DNA from: Cellulomonas sp. Y8
GTDB lineage: Bacteria > Actinomycetota > Actinomycetes > Actinomycetales > Cellulomonadaceae
Assembly (NCBI RefSeq): GCF_008033115.1
Contig: NZ_CP041203.1
Span: 4,340,001 to 4,404,000, forward strand
Direction: 5' to 3'
Length of the DNA stretch: 64,000 nt
The notes under the pieces were generated by a model that ran no database searches, was not told the origin of the DNA, and saw only the letters and a program-made list of their open reading frames with translations. Positions 31,900 to 40,195 of the stretch are shown here, piece by piece (position 1 is the stretch's first letter; every line of letters starts with the position of its first letter). Position numbers and translations under genes: made by a program.

Positions 31900-33473
31900 C
31901 TGCTCGTCCGAGACGACCGGCGACGAGGTCCCGGCGTCGGCAGCGACCTCGTAGACGATTCCAGACCGTCCTCGTCGTCCCACTGCTCCCCCACGGCGGT
32001 GAACCCGTACTGCGCGGCCAACCCGAGGGAGGCGGTGTTCCCCGGAGCGATGGTGACCCGCACCGTGCGCACCGAGGGCTCCTCCCGAGCTCGCTGGAGC
32101 AGCGCCTCGAGTGCCGCACGGGCGTAACCGCGGCGACGGTGCGCGGGATCGACCGCGTACCCGATCTCCACCATGCCGTCGGCGTCCGGCGGTCCGTGGA
32201 AGCCGGCGCGACCGGCGGCCAAGGACTGGTCCTCGTCCCAGATGACGCCGGTGACCCAGGCCGTGCTGGCGGGGTCCCGACGAGCCTGCTCGCCCCGCCT
32301 CGCCCACGTGCTGCGCCAGTCGGGTCCGGCGAAGTACGAGGTCAACCGGACGGGGCTGCACGCGTTCGCGCGGGCGAGGTCACCGGCGGCGAGCGCGTCG
32401 AACACCGCGCCCGTCAGATGGACGATGCGGACCCGGGGGCCGCGGCGCTCGGGTCGGTCCTCGGGAGAGGTCTCGTCGGCGATCTCGTCCCCGCACGCAG
32501 CGCGCAGGCGGTCGGCCAGGACCCGGACGTGCTCCCGGAGCTCGGCCGGACCTTCGACGACGAGATCGCGGCCGAGCCCGGCGAGGTACGGAGCCACCCA
32601 GTCCAGCCGCTCGGCGCGCAGGTGGACGCGGGTCCAGGGCCCCGCGGCGGACGAGGTCGGTTCCAGCGCCGCCAGGCCGGCGGGGAGCTGCGTGCGCAGG
32701 TCCTCGACGGTGCCGGCGACGCGGACCGACACCTCATGGCGCCACGGGGTGGCGGCGAGGCCCGCCAGCACGGTGGCGCTCGCGTCGAAGTCGCCGGGCA
32801 CGTGGAACGAGCCGGGCAGCGTCACCGGGTTGCTCATCCGGTCGACGCGGAAGGTCCGGATCTCACCGGTGCGCGACTCGTGGCCCGTGACGTACCAGCG
32901 CCCGGACCGCGCGACCACGCCGTACGGCAGGATGGTCCGCCCGCTGGCCGTCCCGTCCGCGCGGGTGTGGCGGATCTCGACGGGGTGGCGATCGCGAGCG
33001 GCCTCGGCGAGGACCAGCAGCACCTCCGGGTCGGTGCCACCGGCGGCCTCCGTGGCCGACGGTCCGGAGCGGCCGAGCAGCGCCAGGTCCGCGGAGGAGA
33101 GCAGCGCGTCGAGCCGCGACGCCGTCCGTCGCGGCAGCACGCGACGCACCTTGCCGACGGCACTCTCGACGGCCTCGTCGTCGACCGGCAGCCCGCCGCC
33201 GCGACGGCCGATGATCAGGCCCAGGAGCAGGGTGAGCGCTTCGTCGTCGGTCAGCATGAGGGGTGGCATCCGGTAGCCGGGGGCGATGCGGTACCCGCCG
33301 TGGCGCCCGCGGACCGCCTCGACCGGCACCGCCATCTCCACCAGCTGCGCCACGTAGCGACGCACGGTCCGCTCGTCGACGCCCAGCCGGGCGGCGAGCG
33401 TCCCGACCGACTGGATCCCTCCGGCCTGGAGGCGCTCCAGGAGGGCGAGCACACGAGCGGTGGAGCGGGTCAT
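31791..33473 (-). CDS. HTH-WYL regulator fused to a GNAT acetyltransferase, frameshifted end
   Basis: Residues 1-60 form a DeoR-type HTH (LAARLGVDERTVRRYVAQLV). Residues about 140-320 are a WYL domain (GRTILPYGVVARSGRWYVTG). From about residue 345 a GNAT domain follows (IVHLTGAVFDALAAGDLARA, GYAVDPAHRRRGYARAALEA, FTAVGEQWDDEDGLE). I see no start codon before the GNAT part, so a fusion is implied. After GLE the frame breaks: a missing base near 31957-31962 would restore IVYEVAADAG. The last 55 residues are therefore out-of-frame Arg/Ser-rich sequence. WYL proteins often regulate by sensing nucleic acid or metabolites. Confidence 0.7.
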   Translation of the reverse strand: MTRSTARVLALLERLQAGGIQSVGTLAARLGVDERTVRRYVAQLVEMAVPVEAVRGRHGGYRIAPGYRMPPLMLTDDEALTLLLGLIIGRRGGGLPVDDEAVESAVGKVRRVLPRRTASRLDALLSSADLALLGRSGPSATEAAGGTDPEVLLVLAEAARDRHPVEIRHTRADGTASGRTILPYGVVARSGRWYVTGHESRTGEIRTFRVDRMSNPVTLPGSFHVPGDFDASATVLAGLAATPWRHEVSVRVAGTVEDLRTQLPAGLAALEPTSSAAGPWTRVHLRAERLDWVAPYLAGLGRDLVVEGPAELREHVRVLADRLRAACGDEIADETSPEDRPERRGPRVRIVHLTGAVFDALAAGDLARANACSPVRLTSYFAGPDWRSTWARRGEQARRDPASTAWVTGVIWDEDQSLAAGRAGFHGPPDADGMVEIGYAVDPAHRRRGYARAALEALLQRAREEPSVRTVRVTIAPGNTASLGLAAQYGFTAVGEQWDDEDGLESSTRSLPTPGPRRRSSRTSRWRRWRRGVCVPSSSTWGRPWSTSRGRGASRLGRQG

Positions 33474-33496
33474 GTGGACAGATTCCCACGCATACC

Positions 33497-33528
33497 GGGC
33501 GGATTCCGCCCTATATTCGTCCTAGCGT
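33497..33528. promoter_or_regulatory. inverted repeat and -10 box before the VOC gene
   Basis: GGGCGGATTCCGCCC (33497-33511) is a perfect 15-bp inverted repeat between the divergent WYL-GNAT and VOC genes. A TAGCGT box (33523-33528) is 7 bases before the VOC ATG. The repeat is a candidate site for the WYL protein. Confidence 0.5.
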
Positions 33529-33535
33529 CGCGTCC

Positions 33536-33964
33536 ATGACCAGCTCCCGGACCCCCGCCCTCGTCTCGACCCGCCTCATCACCGACGACATCGACGCGAT
33601 GGTCGACTTCTACGAGCAGCTCACCGGCACCACCGCCGTACGCCCCGCCCCGGTGTTCGCCGAGATCGTCACCCCGACCGCGACCCTCGCCCTCGGCAGC
33701 ACCGCCACGGTGCCGCTGTTCGCCCCCGGCTCCGCCGAGGCGGCGGCCAACCGCTCGGCGATCGTCGAGTTCCTCGTCGACGACGTCGACGCCGAGTACG
33801 CGCGCCTGGCCGCGCTGGGCACGGAGTTCGTCGCCGAGCCGGCGCTCATGCCGTGGGGCAACCGGGTCTTCTTCCTGCGTGACCCCGACCAGAACCTCGT
33901 GGGCGTGTTCAGCCCGGCCAGTGCGGAAGCCGTCGAGCGGTTCGCCGGCCGCTACGGCCGTTGA
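33536..33964 (+). CDS. VOC-family (glyoxalase/bleomycin-resistance-like) protein
   Basis: This 142-residue VOC protein has VSTRLITDDIDAMVDFYEQL, IVEFLVDDVDAEYARLAALG and a typical end, RVFFLRDPDQNLVGVFSP. There is no clear complete set of metal ligands, which suggests a binding or resistance role. The ATG at 33536 is 7 bases after TAGCGT, so it is likely leaderless. It is divergent from the WYL-GNAT gene, which may regulate it, as HTH-WYL/VOC divergent pairs are common. Confidence 0.88.
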   Translation: MTSSRTPALVSTRLITDDIDAMVDFYEQLTGTTAVRPAPVFAEIVTPTATLALGSTATVPLFAPGSAEAAANRSAIVEFLVDDVDAEYARLAALGTEFVAEPALMPWGNRVFFLRDPDQNLVGVFSPASAEAVERFAGRYGR

Positions 33965-33997
33965 GGGCGTCAGAGCGGCCGAGTCCCGGTGGCCGGC

Positions 33998-34354
33998 TCA
34001 CGCGTCGTGGTTGGCGATGACCAGCTCGGCCACGAGGCCGCCGCGGAGGGTGAAGCGGTAGTCCAGGTCGGCGACGCCGCCCGGGAACGTGCCCTCGAGG
34101 CGCAGGGTGACGACCCAGTGGTCGTCGTCGACGCGGCGGGCGCCGGTCTGCTCGGTGGTGTACGCGAACTCGGCGCCGGCGTCGCGCACAAAGGCACGCA
34201 CCTCGTCGCGGCCGCGGAAGGCCTCGCCCTGGTCGACGACCACGACGTCCTCGACGAGGAAGGCCGAGGCCGCGTCGGCGTCGTGCACGGTGCTGGCGGC
34301 GAGGAAGTCGCGGACGGTGGTCGGGACGGTGTCGGCGTGCTCGGTGCGTGTCAT
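33998..34354 (-). CDS. NTF2-like/SnoaL-like protein
   Basis: This 118-residue cone-shaped-fold protein has VRDFLAASTVHDADAASAFL, VVVDQGEAFRGRDEVRAF and WVVTLRLEGTFPGGVADLDY. The last part, RFTLRGGLVAELVIANHDA, is typical of the family. Members bind or modify small hydrophobic ligands, or have lost activity. It is divergent from a MerR-like gene; palindromes in their shared upstream region point to regulation by that protein. Confidence 0.82.
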   Translation of the reverse strand: MTRTEHADTVPTTVRDFLAASTVHDADAASAFLVEDVVVVDQGEAFRGRDEVRAFVRDAGAEFAYTTEQTGARRVDDDHWVVTLRLEGTFPGGVADLDYRFTLRGGLVAELVIANHDA

Positions 34355-34370
34355 GTCGTCACCGTGCGGC

Positions 34371-34414
34371 CTCCCCCGGGAGCAGGGTCAAGCGGTCAAC
34401 CCTCCCCCGGGGAG
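34371..34414. promoter_or_regulatory. paired palindromes between NTF2-like and MerR genes
   Basis: CTCCCCCGGGAG (34371-34382) and CTCCCCCGGGGAG (34402-34414) are near-copies 31 bp apart in the divergent promoter region. A TTGACC -35-like box (minus strand, GGTCAA at 34395-34400) lies between them. They are candidate sites for the MerR-family protein. Confidence 0.5.
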
Positions 34415-34432
34415 AGCCCCCACACTGGGTGC

Positions 34433-35227
34433 GTGCTGACCATCGGCGAGTTCTCGCGGCTGACCCACCTGAGCGTGCGGACCCTGCGTCGGTACCACGA
34501 GGCGGCGCTGCTCGAGCCGGCCGTCGTGGACGGCACGACCGGCTACCGGTACTACGCCGTCGAGCAGATCCCCACCGCCCAGGTCATCCACCGCCTCCGC
34601 GAGCTCGACGTCCCCCTGGGCGACGTCCGGCTGATCCTGCGCGCCTCGGAGCCCGGCGCCCGGTCGGCCCTGGTCGCGGGGCACCTCCGGCGCCTGGAGT
34701 CCGAGCTCGACCGCACCCGTGCGGCGGTCGCCTCGCTGCGGCGCCTGCTGCGGCCCGACCCCGCGCCGATCACGGTCGAGCTGCGCGCCGAGCCCGCGCG
34801 CCGGGTCGCGGCGGTCGAGGCGGTGATCGGGCACGACGAGGTGGAGGCGTGGTTCGCCGGCGCCATGGCCGAGCTGGAGTCGGCCGTCGGCGCCGGCGCG
34901 ACCGGACCGTCGGGGGGTACCTACGACGACGGCCTGTTCGAGGAGGGCCGGGGCCGGGCGCTGGTCTACCTGCCGACCTCGGACCCGCCGCGCACCGGAC
35001 GGGTGCGCGCCGTCACCCTCCCGGCCGCGGAGCTGGCGGTGACCACCCACGTCGGCGAGCACGACGGCGTGGACGTCACCTACGGCGAGCTCGGCGCGTG
35101 GGTCGTGGGGAACGCGATGGCGGTCGCCGGCCCCGTGCGGGAGGTCTACCGCGTGGGGCCCCGGGACACCGCCGACCCGGCCGCCTGGCGCACGGAGATC
35201 GGGTGGCCGGTGTTCCGCGTCGCGTAA
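34433..35227 (+). CDS. MerR-family regulator with effector-binding domain
   Basis: This 264-residue protein has an N-terminal MerR winged helix, IGEFSRLTHLSVRTLRRYHE, then AALLEPAVVDGTTGYRYYAV. A coiled dimerisation helix follows (LESELDRTRAAVASLRRLL). The C-terminal GyrI-like/effector-binding domain includes VELRAEPARRVAAVEAVIG and LPAAELAVTTHVGEHDGVDV. It is of the BmrR/multidrug-sensing type. The start is GTG at 34433. The likely target is the divergent NTF2-like gene. Confidence 0.9.
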   Translation: MLTIGEFSRLTHLSVRTLRRYHEAALLEPAVVDGTTGYRYYAVEQIPTAQVIHRLRELDVPLGDVRLILRASEPGARSALVAGHLRRLESELDRTRAAVASLRRLLRPDPAPITVELRAEPARRVAAVEAVIGHDEVEAWFAGAMAELESAVGAGATGPSGGTYDDGLFEEGRGRALVYLPTSDPPRTGRVRAVTLPAAELAVTTHVGEHDGVDVTYGELGAWVVGNAMAVAGPVREVYRVGPRDTADPAAWRTEIGWPVFRVA

Positions 35228-35289
35228 CACCCGCGCACGGGAGGACCACCGCGTTCCGACGCGCGACGCGGCCGTCCCCGCGGGTCGCG

Positions 35290-35793
35290 CTACCGCTCCG
35301 GGTCGCCCGACCCCGCGCCGAGCGCCTCGTGGCGATCGAGCGTGCCGGGGTCCTGGCCAGGCCGTGGATCGAGGCTGAACAGGTGCTCGGCCTCGCGTCG
35401 CGAGATGCGCCAGCCGAGGCCGGTCCGGACGTACGTGCCGCGGTAGACCCCGCCGCCGCGCAGCCAGGCACCGTCCGGGAGCCGGGTCGTCACGCTGACG
35501 TCGACCTCGCCCCACGCCTCGTCGCCGGCGAGGTCGATCACGAGGTTGGCGGTCCAGTGGTGCATCTGCGGGAACGCGCTCTACTGCCACTCGACAGCGG
35601 CGCAGATCGCCTCCACTCCCCGAAATTCCTGCGTGGGCGCGACCTGCCAGACGGCGTCCGGGGTCCACACGGCCGCGAACCGGCGGAGGTCCCGCTTGTC
35701 GGCCCCGTGGCAGTACTCGTGCACCAGCGTGCGGATGGCGGACTCGGACTCGAGGCGGTCCAGGCGCTCGTGGAGGTCGGTCTCGCTCGTCAT
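35290..35793 (-). pseudogene. NTF2/SnoaL-like protein interrupted by an in-frame TAG
   Basis: The N-terminal half (SESAIRTLVHEYCHGADKRD, FAAVWTPDAVWQVAPTQEF) reads from ATG 35793 and ends CAAVEWQ at a TAG (35581-35583). The same frame then continues SAFPQMHHWTANLVIDLAGD to the end at 35290, with the family's normal second half. One stop codon thus splits a gene of about 167 codons. A TGG would fit the family pattern at that point, so a G-to-A change is plausible. Either the gene is dead or this is a base error. Confidence 0.8.
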
Positions 35794-35877
35794 GCCCGAG
35801 ACGGTAGCCACCCGGCGGCGAGCACCGGGGGGTCCCGGGACGCGGAGGTGCCGGCAGCGGGGTCGCGGTCCCCGCGC

Positions 35878-36576
35878 TCAGCCCGACTGGCCCAGGTTCG
35901 TCACCAGGTTGACCGCCACCGCGATCACCACGGTCCCGAACAGGTACGACAGCAGCGCGTGCCCGAGCCCCACCTTGCGGATCGGGGTGGTGACGAGCTG
36001 GGTGTCGGCGACGCCGAAGCTCATCCCCACGGTGAACGCGAGGTACGCGAAGTCGCTGTAGGCCGGCGCCTCGCCCTGCCCGAAGTCGATCCCGCCGTCG
36101 CCCCCCGCGTAGTAGTGCCGGGCGTACTTCAGCGCGAAGACGGTGTTCACCAGGGACCAGGACAGGACGACGGTCAGGACGCACAGGATCACGGTGACGA
36201 TCCCGAGGAGGTCCCGGGACTGGGCCTGGACGAGGCCCTGGGCGACCGCGCCGAGGCTGATCACGGCGGCACCGAGGACGGCGGCGTCGGTGGCGCGCGT
36301 CCGCCCCTCCTCCTCGGCGAGCCGCTTGGTCCCGCGGTGGTCCTGCGGCCAGCCGATCCGCCAGACCCGGAGCAGCAGCCCGCCGGCGGCGAAGACCCAG
36401 CCCACGAGCACCGCGATCTCGGGCGCGCCGAGGACCGCGGTCGCCGCCGCCGCCAGGACGCCGCCGCCGAGGAACAGCAGCAGGCGGCGCGACCCGAGGA
36501 AGGTCGACTCCCCCGCGCCGTCCCCGGCGGCGGCACCCGGCGCGGACCCGCGCCCGGTCACCACCCGGTCACCCAC
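35878..36576 (-). CDS. DUF1345-domain membrane protein
   Basis: This 232-residue protein has about five membrane helices. The DUF1345 signature is KYARHYYAGGDGGIDFGQGE, followed by PAYSDFAYLAFTVGMSFGVA and a second part TTPIRKVGLGHALLSYLFGT. The GTG at 36576 overlaps the stop of the upstream dehydrogenase gene by 8 bases. It is the last gene of the operon that starts at 39954. The function is unknown. A channel or receptor role has been suggested for related YccS-like proteins, but nothing here proves it. Confidence 0.88.
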   Translation of the reverse strand: MGDRVVTGRGSAPGAAAGDGAGESTFLGSRRLLLFLGGGVLAAAATAVLGAPEIAVLVGWVFAAGGLLLRVWRIGWPQDHRGTKRLAEEEGRTRATDAAVLGAAVISLGAVAQGLVQAQSRDLLGIVTVILCVLTVVLSWSLVNTVFALKYARHYYAGGDGGIDFGQGEAPAYSDFAYLAFTVGMSFGVADTQLVTTPIRKVGLGHALLSYLFGTVVIAVAVNLVTNLGQSG

Positions 36577-37744
36577 CCGGGCGGAACACCGCGCGCACGC
36601 ACCCGTCCTCCTTCTCCTTGAACATCCGGTAGCCCGTCGGGCCGTCGTCCAGGGACATGACGTGCGTGGCGAGGTGCTCGGTCGTCACCTCGTCCCGGCT
36701 CATGCGCTCGAGGATCTCCGGGATGTACCGGTGCCCGTGCTGCTGGGCGCCGCGCAGGGTGAGCGCCTTGTTCATCACGGCGCCGAGCGGGAACTTGTCC
36801 ACCACGCCGGCGAACACGCCGAGGGTGAAGACCGTCCCGCCCTTCCGGCACGCGTAGATGGCCTCGCGCACCGCGGTCGGCCGGTCGGTCTGCAGCCGCA
36901 GCTGCTGCTTGACCTGGTCGTACGCGTACTGCGGCCCGGGCGAGTGCGCCTCCATCCCGACGGCCTCGATGCAGACGTCGGGCCCGCGGCCGCCCGTCAT
37001 CTCCCGCAGCGCGGCGGTGACGTCGGTCTGCTCGTAGTCGAGGGTCTCGGCCCCGACGTACGTGTGCGCCTGGTCGAGGCGGTTGTCGTAGCGGTCGATG
37101 ACCACCACCCGCTCGGCCCCCATGAGCATCGACGCCCGCGCCGCCATCTGCCCGACTCCCCCGGCGCCCCAGACGGCGACGACGTCGCCCGGCTGCACGC
37201 CGGCCTGGTGCGCCCCGGTCCAGCCGGTCGGGCCGGCGTCCGAGGCGAACAGGGCCCGCAGGTCCGACACGCCGTCGGGGATGGCGAACGCGCCCTGGTC
37301 GGCGTACGGCACCCGGATGTAGCGGGCGTGGCTGCCGGCCCAGCCGCCCATCGCGTGCGAGTAGCCGTAGCAGCCACCGATGGACTGGCCCCAGAGCGCC
37401 TCGGTGATCCCCGGGTTGGGGTTGCCGTTGTCGCAGAGGGACCACAGGCCCTGCCGGCAGTACCAGCACTGCCCGCAGCTGGTGAAGGAGACGACCACGA
37501 CCCGGTCGCCGACCCGGTGCTTCGTCACGGCGCGCCCGACCTCGGCGACCGTGCCCATGAACTCGTGGCCGAGCACGTCGCCCGCGCGCATCGCGGGGAT
37601 GTAGCCGCCGAGCAGGTGCAGGTCGGAGCCGCAGGTCGCGCTCAGCCCCACCTCGAGGATCAGGTCGTGGTCGTTGAGGATCCCGGGCTCGGGGACGTCC
37701 TCGACGCTGATCTCGTTGACGCCCCGCCAGGTCACCGCCTTCAT
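36569..37744 (-). CDS. zinc-dependent alcohol/formaldehyde dehydrogenase
   Basis: This 391-residue MDR protein has catalytic zinc ligands in SATCGSDLHLLGGYIPAMRA and GDVLGHEFMG. The structural-zinc lobe has four Cys in SCGQCWYCRQGLWSLCD. The Rossmann motif is VAVWGAGGVGQMAARASML. The long insertion around YAYDQVKQQLRLQTDRPT is typical of the glutathione-independent formaldehyde dehydrogenase-like group. It overlaps the upstream gene as ATGA and the DUF1345 gene by 8 bases. The aldehyde or alcohol substrate is not predictable. Confidence 0.92.
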   Translation of the reverse strand: MKAVTWRGVNEISVEDVPEPGILNDHDLILEVGLSATCGSDLHLLGGYIPAMRAGDVLGHEFMGTVAEVGRAVTKHRVGDRVVVVSFTSCGQCWYCRQGLWSLCDNGNPNPGITEALWGQSIGGCYGYSHAMGGWAGSHARYIRVPYADQGAFAIPDGVSDLRALFASDAGPTGWTGAHQAGVQPGDVVAVWGAGGVGQMAARASMLMGAERVVVIDRYDNRLDQAHTYVGAETLDYEQTDVTAALREMTGGRGPDVCIEAVGMEAHSPGPQYAYDQVKQQLRLQTDRPTAVREAIYACRKGGTVFTLGVFAGVVDKFPLGAVMNKALTLRGAQQHGHRYIPEILERMSRDEVTTEHLATHVMSLDDGPTGYRMFKEKEDGCVRAVFRPGG

Positions 37745-38226
37745 CGCACACCTCCCGCCGGCGCGACCCGGGTCCACGCCTCCAGCAGCGCGCCCCAGGG
37801 AGTCGCCGTCCGCCTGCCGTGCGGTGCCGGGTCCACCGCCAGCACCTCCCCGACCTCGTACACCTGCTTGGCCCGGCGCAGCGCGGAGCGCAGCCCGGCC
37901 TCGGGGTCGCGCCCGCCGAGCCGGCTCGGCGCGGACGCCGGCGCCGGCCGGTCCCGGAGCCGAGCCGCCAGCTCGGTCCCCTTGCCGCCGGCCGCGGGGC
38001 GGACCCGGACCTCGACCCGGTCCCCCAGCTCGGCGAGCGGGGCCGGCAGCTGGTCGGTGTCGAGGTCCGACGGCTCGCGCAGCACGGTCACCGCCAGCCA
38101 CCCGGACCCGGTCCAGCCGCCCGTGACGGGGCCGCGCGGCGCCCGGCCGCGCGCGACCCGCACGAGCAGCACCGCGCCGCCGGCGAGCGCCGCGGCGGAC
38201 CCCACCCGCGCGACGGGCCCGGTCAC
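37741..38226 (-). CDS. membrane-anchored protein of unknown function
   Basis: This 161-residue protein has an N-terminal helix (SAAALAGGAVLLVRVARG) and a soluble part rich in basic residues and loops: WTGSGWLAVTVLREPSDLD, VEVRVRPAAGGKGTELAARL, LRSALRRAKQVYEVGEVLAV. The middle resembles a cyclase/dehydrase-like (SRPBCC-type) ligand-binding fold, but I am not sure. GTG 38226 overlaps the PfpI stop as GTGA and its own stop overlaps the next ATG. It lies between a DJ-1-like gene and a dehydrogenase gene, so it likely shares their role. Confidence 0.7.
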   Translation of the reverse strand: MTGPVARVGSAAALAGGAVLLVRVARGRAPRGPVTGGWTGSGWLAVTVLREPSDLDTDQLPAPLAELGDRVEVRVRPAAGGKGTELAARLRDRPAPASAPSRLGGRDPEAGLRSALRRAKQVYEVGEVLAVDPAPHGRRTATPWGALLEAWTRVAPAGGVR

Positions 38227-38798
38227 GACCCGGCCCCCGCGTGGGCGGGCTGCGGGCCGCGGGCGAACTCCTGGACGATCCGCTCGCAGAAGGCGGGGAG
38301 GTCGTCGGGCGAGCGGCTCGTCGTGAGCGTGCCGTCCGTCACCACCTCCTCGTCGACGACCTCGGCCCCCGCGTTGCGCAGGTCGGTGCGCACGCTGGGC
38401 CACGAGGTCAGGCGGCGGCCGCGCACGACGTCCGCCTCGAGGAGCGTCCACGGGCCGTGGCAGATCGACGCGACGGGCTTGCCGGACCCGACGAAGTCCC
38501 GCACGAACCGCACGGCCGCGGGCTCCATCCGCAGCTTGTCCGGGTTGACCGTGCCGCCGGGCAGCAGCAGGGCGTCGAAGTCGTCGACCGCCACGTCGCC
38601 GACCAGGCGGTCGACGGGGAACGTGCCGGCGTCCTCGAGGTCGTTGTCCCGCGCCTGGATCTCGCCCGGCGCGAGCGACACCACCACGGTGGTCGCGCCC
38701 GCGTCGTCGAGCGCCTGGCGCGGCTTCTCGAGCTCGACGCGCTCCACCCCGTCGGCCGCGACGATCGCGACCCGGCGCCCGTCCAGCGCCCCGGCCAC
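38223..38798 (-). CDS. DJ-1/PfpI-family type 1 glutamine amidotransferase-like protein
   Basis: This 191-residue protein has VAIVAADGVERVELEKPRQA, LLLPGGTVNPDKLRMEPAAV and the nucleophile Cys in PVASICHGPWTLLEADVVRG, with His next to it. Members act as proteases, glyoxalase III or deglycases, often in stress. A GTG start at 38798 follows the upstream stop at once. It sits between two zinc dehydrogenase genes in the overlapping operon, which points to aldehyde or methylglyoxal detoxification. Confidence 0.9.
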   Translation of the reverse strand: MAGALDGRRVAIVAADGVERVELEKPRQALDDAGATTVVVSLAPGEIQARDNDLEDAGTFPVDRLVGDVAVDDFDALLLPGGTVNPDKLRMEPAAVRFVRDFVGSGKPVASICHGPWTLLEADVVRGRRLTSWPSVRTDLRNAGAEVVDEEVVTDGTLTTSRSPDDLPAFCERIVQEFARGPQPAHAGAGS

Positions 38799-38799
38799 G

Positions 38800-39954
38800 T
38801 CAGGCCCCCCGCCCGTCGGGGTGCAGGACGACCTTCGTCCACCCGTCGTCGCGCTTGTCGAAGTGCTCGTACGCCTCGGGGGCGCGGTCCAGCGGCAGCT
38901 CGTGGCTCACGATGAACGACGGCTCGGCCTTGCCGCCGGCGATCAGGTCGCGCAGCTGCCGGTTGTACTTCTTCACCGGCGCCTGCCCGGTGCCGAGGTG
39001 CAGGCCCTTGAACCAGAACATGCCGAAGTCGAACGCGATCTTGCCCTGCTTCGCGAGCTCGTCCTCGGCCCCGGGGTCCTGCGGGACGAAGACGCCGACG
39101 GTGCCGATCGTCCCGGTGAACCGGACGGAGCCGACCAACCGGTTCATGGTCAGGTTCGTCTGCTCCTGGCCATCGGGCTCGTGCGCCTGGTAGCCCACGC
39201 ACTCGCAGCCGTTGTCGGCGCCGAGGCCCATCGTCTGCTCCAGGACGGCCTCCACCGGGTCGACCTTCGAGTCGTCGATGGCGATTGCCCCGATGGACTC
39301 GGCCAGCCGCAGCCGGTCGGGCTGCCGGTCGACGACCATCACCTTGCCGGCGCCGCGGATCGTCGCCGACAGCGCGGCCATCAGCCCGACCGGTCCGGCG
39401 CCGTAGATCACCGTCTGGTCGCCGGGCTTCACGCCGGCCATCTCGGTGGCGTGGTACCCCGTCGGGAAGATGTCGGCGAGCATCACGTAGTCGGTCTGCC
39501 GCTCCTCGGCGTCCTCGCCCAGCCGCAGGCAGTTGAAGTCGCCCCACGGCACCCGCAGCAGCTCGGCCTGGCCGCCGCCGTACGGGCCCATGTCGGCGAA
39601 GCCGTAGGCGGCCCCCGCCATGCTCGGCTCCGGCTGCGCGGTGAGGCAGTAGTTGGTCAGCTGCCGCTCGCAGTTCTTGCAGTGCCCGCAGGCGATGTTG
39701 AACGGCAGGACCACCCAGTCGCCGACCTGCACCTTGTCGACGCCGTCGCCGACCTCGACCACCTGGCCCAGGTTCTCGTGCCCGAACCACCGGCCCTTCT
39801 CGAAGTCCGTCCTGCCCTCGTACATGTGCAGGTCGGAGCCGCAGATGTTCGCGGACGTGATCCGCACCAGCACGTCGGTCGGCCGCTCGATCCTCGCGTC
39901 CGGGACGTCCGAGACGCTGACCTGGCGCGGACCCTCGTACACCACTGCCTTCAT
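38800..39954 (-). CDS. zinc-dependent alcohol/formaldehyde dehydrogenase
   Basis: This 384-residue MDR protein is the first gene of the operon. Catalytic zinc residues are in TSANICGSDLHMYEGRTD and RWFGHENLGQVVEVG. The structural-zinc Cys are in NIACGHCKNCERQLTNYC. The Rossmann motif is VIYGAGPVGLMAALSATIRG. The sequence VGYQAHEPDGQEQTNLTMNR fits the glutathione-independent formaldehyde dehydrogenase group. It is a paralogue of the dehydrogenase at 36569-37744, but the two differ in the zinc lobe and inserts. It starts at ATG 39954, with GGAGCCGTC upstream. Confidence 0.92.
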   Translation of the reverse strand: MKAVVYEGPRQVSVSDVPDARIERPTDVLVRITSANICGSDLHMYEGRTDFEKGRWFGHENLGQVVEVGDGVDKVQVGDWVVLPFNIACGHCKNCERQLTNYCLTAQPEPSMAGAAYGFADMGPYGGGQAELLRVPWGDFNCLRLGEDAEERQTDYVMLADIFPTGYHATEMAGVKPGDQTVIYGAGPVGLMAALSATIRGAGKVMVVDRQPDRLRLAESIGAIAIDDSKVDPVEAVLEQTMGLGADNGCECVGYQAHEPDGQEQTNLTMNRLVGSVRFTGTIGTVGVFVPQDPGAEDELAKQGKIAFDFGMFWFKGLHLGTGQAPVKKYNRQLRDLIAGGKAEPSFIVSHELPLDRAPEAYEHFDKRDDGWTKVVLHPDGRGA

Positions 39955-40030
39955 GACGGCTCCTTAGATCGGTCCCGGCGGACGCCGGGGTCGGACACGT
40001 CATTGCACCCACGTGCTGCGCCTCCGCGGT

Positions 40031-40048
40031 ATCGGCAGACCTGCCGAT
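40031..40048. promoter_or_regulatory. 18-bp palindrome between the LuxR gene and the dehydrogenase operon
   Basis: ATCGGCAG and CTGCCGAT form a perfect inverted repeat with a two-base centre. It lies 77 bases from the dehydrogenase ATG and 148 bases from the LuxR ATG. A LuxR-type dimer site is plausible, controlling one or both directions. Confidence 0.6.
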
Positions 40049-40195
40049 CCGTGGTCTCCGCGGGCCGGCGCCCGCCCGCGGGCGACGGGGCCCGCAGTGG
40101 GGTAGGAAGGGTCTCGTCCGCACCCGCCTCCCGGTCGAGAAACGGCCCTGCCCGGGTGGTCGGCGCCCTGGCGCCGGCGTCCCCGAGGGGTCCCC

